A program made the translations under genes and the position numbers. Shown here one piece after another: positions 55,640 through 64,000 of a stretch of DNA of 64,000 nucleotides. Source of the stretch: Chionoecetes opilio (Eukaryota; Arthropoda; Malacostraca; Decapoda; Majidae); contig JACEEZ010001830.1 in the NCBI GenBank assembly GCA_016584305.1, forward strand, positions 1-64,000, read 5' to 3'. The notes under the pieces were generated by a model, which saw nothing but the letters and a program-made list of their open reading frames with translations, was not told the DNA's origin and did not search any database. How positions within the stretch are numbered: the first letter of the stretch is position 1; each line of letters starts with the position of its first letter.

Positions 55640-56480
55640 GGAGGGAAGCAAAACTAGGGCTTCATTTTGCCTCCTCCCTCCCAGCGTACACTTCATGCGG
55701 CGGTCCCCATCACTGGGCCCCTGCCTTCTCATGCTCTCTCTACGTGCTCTCCCAGTCATGGGGGGAAGGCCTAGTCTGTACTTCCTTCTTGTATTCTCTC
55801 TCTCTTGTACTTTTGCTCTGAGTGAGATATGTGAGGGGATTCCTGAAGGGGCAGTCTAGTCTTTGGCAAGGGGGAGGTAAGTAGTGCCGTGATGAAACTT
55901 GCAATGTGGCAGTATGATGGAGCCAGCAAGGATGCTTCTATGGGGCTGATTATCTCTGGGCCGACAGAGGTTCAACAGTTGCCCGGGCCACAGTTACCTT
56001 ATGAATCCCGTCGTAGGTCCTTAACATACAACAACAGACCTAGGAATCAAGGCTCTGGAATTCATAATCGGAAAACATAATCCTTTCCTTGTCCCTCACG
56101 ATTCGAATACGTGCCACACCAGATGCACCAACTCGGGCGCGTGACCATTTGTGTCAATACGACGTCCCACTTGCCTTAAGTGCTTATGGGGACTTACGTC
56201 ATACACCGAGTGGTCGCCTACGACCGTGATTGGGACGATCGACCGACCGGTGTAAGGTGCTTGGGGGAATTTCGAAGGGGCTCTAATTACCCCCCTTCTT
56301 AGGCGTCTAAGACCGACTAGTATACGGGCTACGAGACTACTAAGGAAGCATTTTTCGGGCGTCATCCTTAGCCTGTGTAATGGGACAGTAGGCCAACCCT
56401 CTTAGTGCACCACCTCCGCTTCAACCAATCAGCGCGTGCGGAAACAAGTCTGTATTTGCGGGAAATTTAGTAGACCACGC
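55640..56480. other. Unassigned region upstream of VPS53
   Basis: GC-balanced DNA. A 63-codon plus-strand frame at 55889-56080 and an 89-codon minus-strand frame at 56096-56365 have no recognisable family or splice context. Confidence 0.35.
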
Positions 56481-56486
56481 CGAGGG

Positions 56487-56770
56487 AGTCTCCTTCTCTC
56501 TCTCTCTCTCTCTTCTCTCTCTCGCTCTCTCCCTCTCTCTCTCTCTCTCACTCCTCCCCTCTCTCTTTCTCTCTCTCTCCCTCTCTCTCTCTCTCCTTTT
56601 TTTTTATTCTATTATTATCTCCCCCGCTTCCTTCCTTGTAGTTGACATATATGTAGTCTTGCTACATTCACAGTGCGTGTCAACACGCCGAGGAAGTCTC
56701 TCTCTCTCGCTCGCTCTCTTCTCTCTTCGCTCTCTCTCTCCTTTTTTCCCTATTATTTGCGACCCTCCTC
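56487..56770. repeat. Two (CT)n tracts in a duplicated context
   Basis: CACGCCGAGG(G/A)AGTCTC followed by (CT)n and a T-run occurs at 56476-56620 and again at 56683-56750, suggesting a duplicated segment of about 150 bp. Confidence 0.75.
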
Positions 56771-57660
56771 TTCCTTCTCCATTTCATCACCTTCTCCTTT
56801 TTAAAATATATATAATATAGAATTATATTTGTGCGTAGTACCCGCCGGTACGCCTGCGCTATGAGGCATTAAGACTAAGACCCTGATTGGTAGGCCCTGG
56901 AGGCACATGAGGGCTGTGATGGTTGTTCCTTGCGTGGTGGCCAGGCAGACGGATAAATATATCGTGTAATGAATTATAATCATCTTTAAGTAAATTTATC
57001 AACATTTTGTCGGTTTCGTGTTGATATTTGTGTAGGAATTTATGCCTAAAACCATATGTTATTGAGATCTACCAGAGAAACCCATGTCTAGCTCACCCGA
57101 CACAATACCCCAAAATATTTCAACTATACTAGGATCTTACGGGGAGCGGATCAGCAGGTTGAATTGGTTTGTAGGGTTATCATACTGCAATGTTTGTTAT
57201 TCAAAGTGGTCAGTGTGACGAGCCGAAGGTGAGGCGGACGGCGGTGTGTGGTGTGATTGAGGCATCGAGAGGGTTATCACACCCAGTTAATTCACGACTC
57301 GGCGAGATGTGATCACTGTGGTATTTAACAGTCTATTATTTAACACTAATGTACAAAATGGAACGTATGTAAGTTGTTTTCTTCTCGCAAAAGACAGAGA
57401 AGCACCAGTCAAGGTGAGTAACGTACGGTCGGAGTGAACTAATCCCGTGGCGGCAGGGCCCGGCCCGCCGGTGCTAACTCTACGTGGCAAATCGTCGGTG
57501 GCGGCGGGCACCGCAACCAAATAGCCAGTCGCTCCACTCAAGGGTTACTTATATAGGTTGCAAATGCTAAACTAATGGACGTTCATCTTATAAGATGCCT
57601 GTACTTCATCATTTTGACTTAAATAACTTAATAATACCTATCACCATTATAATAATAATA
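56771..57660. other. Unassigned unique DNA
   Basis: No coding or family signal that I can support. Confidence 0.35.
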
Positions 57661-57662
57661 TA

Positions 57663-59372
57663 CCGTATTTTCCGCGCATAATAAGACGCACACCAACATA
57701 AGACGCACCCATATTTACAATAGGGTTTGAGAAGAAAAAAAAATATTTGGGGTTTTTGAAGGAATTTTTTATTTTTTTAACTTAACAAAGTATATGAAAA
57801 AAAAAAAGGATTGGTAGGGAAAGCAAATGATTAGAGCAGGCTACTTAACAGACAATATTCATGGCAGTGAATGTGAATGAAAAAGCATTACTAGTAAAAT
57901 GTAAAGAATGACAGGGTAACAAAATCGTTCACATATATGCAGATGCCCCCACGACTTGATATTTATTATCTACCTATGACATATAGCTTACAGATTTAAG
58001 GTTGTAGGTAGCCTTTGTTGCTTTTCTGCTAGTGTTAGACTTGTGGAAAAAATTCGCTGTATAGAATGGTATATTTAGTATGGGCTTTCAAAAGTCCTAG
58101 GGACTCGTACGACAACATCGGTGCTTCTCATTCTGAGTATTTTGAGCTCAATTCCCCATGGCGCATTAAAATAATACGCATTACACGTTACTAACGAAAA
58201 TATGACCGTTATTTTCAGGCAGAAAGTAAGTTAGGTTAAATCCGAGTAGGTTTTAGGTTAGAGGTGGGGATTTGGTTAGTAACGATGATATTGAGAAAAA
58301 CGAAAAGTACCAATAATTGGCAGTGTGTGAAGCGTAGCAATGTTTGGCAGGGCGAACAGGAAGGGCAGGTTGCCGCCCACCACCACACATTAACATATAA
58401 ACAAAAATCGATTCCAACAAAAATAGAGAGCCAGATTAATTCAACAAGCATCAAACATTCAGGAGGACTAAGTTTCGGCTCGAAATCGGCGGTGTCCAAT
58501 AACCAAAAACTTCACGAAGTATTAGGTATACTACTGTAAGGTAAACATCTGTGACATAGTGTTATTGTTGTAATTGTTGAAGGGTGCGTTGAGGGATCGA
58601 CAATTTTGCCGCGCACCTCTGGGTCCCCACGGTGTACAAATGACTCACTGTAAATATAAAAACAAAGCCACGACGCACTTTCTCCATCTTGTGTGTAAGA
58701 CAGATCCCCAAGATACTACACCCCTCTCAACGTCACCACTCCTTAAATAGAAATGTGAACACATCTCTTTGTTCACTTTCAATTATCAACAATATCATTC
58801 CAGCAAAGATTCCATCACCATTTCTGCCCATTCTATCATCTCCTTCAACGTTCGTTGTAATTGTGTGGCCCGAGTCGAATGCGAGTAAGGCGACATGCTA
58901 ATATGCGGGATGCAGGCTTCCATGGGTGCGGGGAGGAGTCTGAAAGCGGTAATATGATACATGGTGGGTGCGCGGAGGCGTCGCCGAGTGAAAGAATCCC
59001 AGGTGAAGCGGCATACATGAGATATCAGAGTTTTACAATGGAGAAGCAGCAGCGGGGGTGTGGAATGACGTGTTAATCTGACCGGCCATTCCTGGCAGCA
59101 ACATCGCATCTTGTTGCCCCAGCTCTTATGTTTCTCTTAAACTCCAACCTTCTTAGTATTATAAATTAAAGGTGATAAGTTACCAAGTTGTGCTCATGTA
59201 CCTACGCTTCAACACGAGCAATACAGACCCTTAGATACACCAACTGAGTGCTGCATTCTTTTTTTCTGGGCCGACTCTTCAGGCGCCTAAGCTGGCCGCA
59301 TTGACGCAGGGTGTAAATTGTCATTCCTTTTTAAGGGAAAAAAACTGCGTCTTATGCGCCGTCCAAATACGG
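57663..59372. mobile_element. TA-target element with GCATAATAAGACGC ends
   Basis: The left end CCGTATTTTCCGCGCATAAT(AAGACGCA) and the right end (TGCGTCTT)ATGCGCCGTCCAAATACGG are inverted repeats; TA at 57661-57662 and 59373-59374. The ACCGTATTTTCCGGCGTATAAGACGC-type end is a widespread mariner/pogo-related MITE terminus. The 1.7-kb interior shows no transposase. Confidence 0.8.
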
Positions 59373-59455
59373 TACATCCCTACGCATCCCCCTAGATGAG
59401 GGGACACCTACCTCACAAAGGGGGGGACAAAACCACCAACGCTGCCAATTATTGA

Positions 59456-59800
59456 GAGGTGGGGGGAAAGTTCCACATGTTTGATAAACCATGGGCAGCA
59501 CAGAGTTCGATCCCCGATGAGAAAAACAAAATCTTTCTGCACCGGCGAGGGCCTAAGAACACCCACATGTCCTGCTCATTAACTCTACCTCGATTGCGAG
59601 TGCATCTCAGAGGACACAGGGGGCGGCATGAGCCGCTAATCACAGGCAATCACGATATAAAAATCTGCCTGCGAGGCAAGGGGCGAGGGCAACCAACCAG
59701 CTCTAAAGTGAAACTTCAGGGCTACCATCGGGCACGCTTTGAGCAAGCGATCTTTGCCTTTAGTCAATGCTATCAGGCAATAGAGCACAATAAAAAAATA
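59456..59800 (+). mobile_element. SINE family 2, copy 2
   Basis: Homologous to 34720-35116 from the B box (GAGTTCGATCCCC) onward: AAGAACACCCACATG, TGCGAGTGCATC, GACACAGGGGGCGGCATGAG. The A-box part is decayed. It ends in an AATAAAAAAATAAAAA tail and AT repeat. Confidence 0.8.
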
Positions 59801-60424
59801 AAAAATATATATATATACATATATAATCTCTATATATAGATGTTATCACAAATCGCATTTACCTGCCGGTCGTAAAAGTCGGAACAGTGGTAAGTTGCGT
59901 GGGTCGTAAGTCGGGGAATAGTGTACACCAAGAATTCTTCCAGAATTGTTGTAAAAACTTTCAGCAACACGGACTGTCACTCCTGCCCACTCAGCCAACA
60001 ACCACAGCAGGACTCATCTTGCATCCACACTCCGGTTCTATCATCTCTCTCCATTCTTCTACTCGACCTCCCTACACTACTCTCCAACAATATCTTGGTT
60101 CTAGCATACTCATACCGTTCACATCAGCATTCCAAGTGCTCCACAGTTTAATCCACCCTGTCACACACATCACACACGTCTTGCTGCCACCATTCTTCCA
60201 TCTACAAAATACGAATTATTAACCTACAGACTTTTCCTGGCTCTGAAAAGTAAATCCCCTCCAAAGCCACCATCATAGAAACCTTCATACCGTGGCTGGT
60301 CCTTGCTCCTGTACCCTTCCAGTGTGATTTCTCACTCATTCCACCTCAGCCATTCTTCATGCCACCTCTTCTGCTTCCAATCTCCTAGTTTATTTCCCTG
60401 TTGGCACAAAGCCAGCATGCTCCA
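59801..60424. other. Unassigned unique DNA
   Basis: Plus-strand frames at 59887-60222 have no recognisable family. Confidence 0.35.
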
Positions 60425-60685
60425 TGATTCCTGCAAGGACTATTTTTGATGCATGCTCTGTACTCTGGGACTGAAGTGCAGGAGTGTGGGGGAGTGTATC
60501 CAGTCTGTCCGGTTAATAAGGAGTGAGGCCAAGGGTGCGTCCTTGCTCCATCTCTTGTCAACACTTGGAGGGACTGGGTATTGGGCAACGTGATTGTGGA
60601 GACCCTCATGCATACACAAGATCAATGATCGTGTTTTTGCGATGATGCAGTCATCTGCAGAGTCTCTGAATCCTGAATACAGGGT
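60425..60685 (+). pseudogene. RTE LINE fragment, decayed
   Basis: Nucleotide-level homology to the reverse complement of about 34120-34390: GATTCCTGCAAGGACTAT, TCTGGGACTGA, CAAGGGTGCGTCCTTGC, GGACTGGGTATTGG, GATGATGCAGT. It covers the GIPARTI to ADDAV part of RT with several stops and deletions, and is far older than the copy at 33758-34440. Confidence 0.8.
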
Positions 60686-61309
60686 GACACATCCTGTCAT
60701 CTGCAGGAGGCGGATATTCAACACCACGGGCAGAGTCCCGCCAAACCGGCAAGTCTGGGTGGAGTCGGATGAAGGCTGCAGCTGTTGACAGTGTGGCCCA
60801 CATTCCCAACACGCCAAACCGCGATATTGATTTTTCTAAAAGAATTGCAAAGAGGGACAGTTCGCTTTCAGGGAAATGGTCTTCTGCTCCTCCTCCCTCA
60901 CCTCTTTCTCTCCCTTCTTTCGGGCAAACCTGCGAGCCTGGGATTGGTTAGATTCTAAACACCCTAATTAGATAGCAATATGGGTAGGAGGTGTCAATAG
61001 TGGGTTAGATGTGAAGTGGTTAGATGCCAGATCGTTACTGTGTGTGGGTGATAATTTGCATCCTCCCTCCCCTTCAGACACACTTCTCAAATCGCATCTC
61101 AATAAAGGCCTCACAGGTTAACGGCTGATACATGTTGAGTAATCACCTCTCAATCTTCTCTGTATTCTGTGAAATAAAACATGAACACAATTATAATTAA
61201 CTGTGTATTGAAATCCCAAACACCTCACAAGGCCCTTGTAGTGTCTGGCAAGCCTGCTCTGGTAATAAAAACACGTGCCACAATGATTCACACGTTTAAT
61301 TCGTTTCCA
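60686..61309. other. Unassigned unique DNA
   Basis: No supported feature. Confidence 0.35.
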
Positions 61310-61660
61310 CCAGTGTAGGGAGCATGTGTGTGTTAAGAGTTTTCTGAGGGTTAAAAAGTTTCCTTACACTCTGACAACTCAAAGTTTTCTCTCCAGGGTG
61401 GTAAGTATGTGTCTGTTAAGATCTGCTCTTGAGGGTAAAAAGTTTTTACAATTTGACACTAAAGTTTCCAAACCAGTGTGGGTAAGGATGGTCTGTAAGA
61501 TGGCTTTTTCGGGTAAAAGTTTTCGACACTCTGACACTCAAAAGTCTCTCACACAGTTGTGGGGGACATGTGACTCTAAGAGCAGTCTTTTGAGTGAAAC
61601 ACTTTCACACAGTGGTCACACCTCAGCCCTGTCTTGGTGTATGGGTGAGGATGTGTTGCA
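61310..61660 (-). pseudogene. C2H2 zinc-finger array relic
   Basis: Four repeats with 77-84-bp spacing (AAAAGTTT...CACTCTGACAC at about 61350, 61434, 61511, 61592). The minus strand gives RCDHCVKVFHSKD, then CQSVENFYP and CQIVKTFYP, each a C-x2-C-like start and Phe of a C2H2 finger whose histidines and linkers are disrupted. The 84-bp period equals the 28-residue finger plus linker. There are frameshifts between fingers, so it is non-functional. Confidence 0.6.
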
Positions 61661-62184
61661 GTAATGCCAGCCTTGCTGGAGCACACTTTGACACAGTTGG
61701 TCAAAAGGGTAGGGCCCACGCCCTCCATTGCAGCACTACTTCTGCCAGCACACTGTGGTGGGAGGCTCAGATGGTCCTGCAGGACCATGTGTGGAGGCCC
61801 GGACGAGCGGCCCGGGGATGGCAACACAGCGTTCCCTTAAACAAGGGAAGCCGAGAGGCGTCCTGGCTGTGGGCGTGCAGACCGGGGACTCTTTCACTCA
61901 GCACCTGTACCATTGTGAGGCCGTCGCACACAAGCAGGGAACCGCTTCCTTTAAGGGTTCTTCCGCTTCCTTACAGCAAACAACAGCAGTGTTCCAGCCA
62001 AGGAGTTTAATATAAGGCCAGACAGGAGCCTAGCCACCACCTACCTGGAGGAGTGGATTGCTGAGTGGCTCGTGACCTTCAATTGCAGGCAAGTGTAGCC
62101 ACGCCTTGAAACACCGACCACCACAACCCTCAATAATTTGCTTACCGTTACTGCCTGACCGTCCCACCCACTGGCTGACAAATT
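61661..62184. other. Unassigned GC-balanced DNA
   Basis: Overlapping frames at 61594-62015 have no recognisable family. It may be the rest of the zinc-finger pseudogene locus. Confidence 0.35.
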
Positions 62185-62242
62185 GGGTTGCCATCATCGG
62201 AAAGAGACAGAAGGAACAAAGAGGAGACTTTGATAGCAATGT
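62185..62242 (+). pseudogene. CR1-like LINE fragment, very short
   Basis: One frame reads LPSSERDRRNKEETLIAMY, matching LPSLEERRQRGDLMAVY of the LINE at 30480-35395. Confidence 0.55.
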
Positions 62243-62520
62243 ACGTAAACCCTCGATAAACCGAACCTCGGACACCCCAATCTGTATAATTCCGAACCAC
62301 CGTGTTGCTCGAACAACCCTCTTGCATTTTTTTTACGTAAACCCTCCATTGTGCGGGACCTATTAAATGGGGAGCATGCGTCGTGCGCCTCAAAAGTCCG
62401 GAATCGCAACAGTCCGAGGCCATACCCACCCATGGACGGTTTATCCTCTTGTCCGGCACCGCCGTAGCAATACCCCGCCGGACATACTACGACACTTGTT
62501 GGTGTTTTAGGGCTGCGAGG
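62243..62520. mobile_element. pogo-like terminal motifs, two direct copies
   Basis: ACGTAAACCCTCGATAAACC at 62243 and ACGTAAACCCTCCATTGTGC at 62334 share a TIR-like start in the same orientation. No inverted partner was found, so this may be a solo or nested end. Confidence 0.35.
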
Positions 62521-64000
62521 ATCCCTGGGGAACCACCATGAGCCTGGTGATGCTATGATGCTATAACAGATGGGGTAGTTGACGTGAAGTGTCAGGGAGT
62601 GGGGAGTTGCAGGTGAGGTAAGGAGAGGGAGGTGGTTGGGCACGTGAAGGGAGAGAAGGTGGGAGGCATGGGGAGAGCGGTTAGAGCGGAAAGTTCCAGG
62701 TCGCCGTCTACACCGGGCAGGCCAAGGAAGACATGGGGGGGGGGGGGGGGGGGAAGGCAGTGTGTTGAAAAGGATCTGGCGCATGGGCATTGAAAGAAGT
62801 TGAGGCAATGGCTAGAGATGTAGGAAGCGTATCACGGCCGTCTTCTAACATCATAAAGTACCTTACGGGAAAAAACTGACGCTAAACACGAAAGAAAGAA
62901 CATTCTGAAGACTGTTCCCTGTGGTGCTGTGCTTGTCACTTGCCTCCTTTCACAGCTATCTCTTCTCTAACCTTCATTCACCTATAGACACACACATGTG
63001 TGCCGTAAATGGTGTCTGGAATAATGCTTACTTTACTACCCCAATGCAAACACAGCCGTGATTACTACCACAACAAGGGATGGATAATTATATTTATAAG
63101 TAAGCGCCACAGTTCCCGATTTAGCCTTAAAGTCTAAACTCTTGAACAGAATGTTCATGTCTTAATCCACCGGGTAACGTGGGTTTTTATTCACAGAATA
63201 TTTTACCGAGTAACACGTAATAAGTCAGATGACTGTGAGTAAGTATTTCTTACACCCTTTGCCTTGCCACGGTTGATTAAAACTACGTGACGTACATAAG
63301 GAACCCAGTCAACTTCAGAATATTCAAGGTGTATTTAATAACAAACACAGTCTCCATGGGGATGTCACCTATTATACTAATGGAAACTTGGAAAATACTA
63401 GGAAGACTTATTATAGGAAGGTAATGATTATTTGCAAGACATAGGGTGATAATACGGTATTTGGTAAATACGGGACAACACGCACAGTCCAGAAAAGACT
63501 GTATCAATCAGCCGTTTAATTGTTAATGTCCCTTTTATAAGACAAGTGGCGCTGGAAGACACCACCGCTCGTTCTACGACTAGTTCCGAGGTCCTTAGAC
63601 GGCTACTGGCGGACACAACTCACGGCCCCCCCAACACCCATACAGGAAATCACTCAACCTATTAGGGGTTCTAGCCTTCCAATTAACTAACAACAAAAAA
63701 AGAAACAACAGCATGAAAGTGAGAAATGGGGAGGAATGTAAAGGGTAGCGTAGGTCGCGTTTACAGTGTCAGAAACTAGAGGAATGTTAGAGAGTTCACC
63801 TGATTGGGATGAGACCTGGAGTGGATATGAGCCTTGTGGACTGGAGAGTGCGCGGTGGCCCTCCGCGAGCGGGAAAAGCAAGGTCGTAAGGATAAACTTA
63901 TGACTTAATAATATCGACATGGAATGATTACTAACGAGGTGCAGATTATGAAGGTCAAAAAGTACTTTATGAACAATTTAGTGTAATAAAGTCGTACAAT
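62521..64000. other. Right flank, no supported gene
   Basis: Apart from a poly-G run at about 62737-62754 the DNA is unique. I found no coding or RNA gene signal. Confidence 0.4.

Noticed and set aside
56096..56365. Possible rRNA or structural RNA segment
   Set aside because: GC-balanced and non-repetitive but no match to conserved rRNA blocks I know.

Overview
This is eukaryotic, repeat-dominated genomic DNA, most likely from a decapod or other malacostracan crustacean. The evidence is extreme micro- and minisatellite density, pentanucleotide arrays related to the arthropod telomere repeat (CCTAA/TTAGG), and arthropod-style RTE, CR1-like and Jockey-like LINEs, pogo-like and hAT elements. 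There is no bacterial gene organisation, and most long open frames are translations of tandem repeats. Homopolymer lengths are unstable and several exons and transposons carry isolated 1-nt shifts, so the sequence looks like a lightly polished long-read assembly.

The only host gene I can support is VPS53, a subunit of the GARP/EARP endosome-to-Golgi tethering complexes, on the minus strand. Six exons are visible: 55464-55633 (with the probable ATG at 55544), 44531-44602, 39522-39664, 18966-19140, 9986-10088 and 530-651. Splice dinucleotides are intact and phases agree wherever neighbouring exons can be compared. Family sequence expected between exons 1 and 2, between 39522 and 19140, and between 9986 and 651 was not found. 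The gene runs off the left edge. Almost all of the window is therefore VPS53 intron, and the exons are edged by simple repeats: (GT/CA)n or minisatellites at donors, poly-C, (CCCT)n, (CCT)n or a G-free 45-bp array at acceptors.

Layout. 1-5.3 kb: GA/CT/GATA/GACA arrays and one exon. 5.5-9.6 kb: a 23-bp and a 24-bp minisatellite. 10-18.4 kb: an exon, a Jockey-like LINE 3' end and a 7-kb AT-rich satellite. 18.9-20.4 kb: an exon with a 45-bp array on its acceptor. 21-29.8 kb: a Ty3/Gypsy element split by a hAT element, itself split by a pogo-like element and a foldback hairpin. 30.3-35.4 kb: a CR1-like LINE split by an RTE LINE (itself split by a 2.7-kb TIR transposon) and by two SINEs. 35.4-38.1 kb: homopolymer-rich, probably unreliable sequence. 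38.9-39.7 kb: an exon with decoy donor sites. 40.6-43.2 kb: two minisatellites. 44.5-46.1 kb: an exon and a telomere-like array. 46.2-54 kb: pogo-like MITEs and a second, inverted copy of the AT-rich satellite. 55.5 kb: exon 1. 55.6-64 kb: upstream DNA with a MITE, SINE, LINE fragments and a zinc-finger relic.

The best-supported novelties are the nested insertion series with readable target-site duplications, the splice-signal-derived tandem arrays in VPS53 introns, and a TIR transposon with a 6-bp duplication and 42-bp subterminal repeats whose transposase I cannot assign to a named superfamily.
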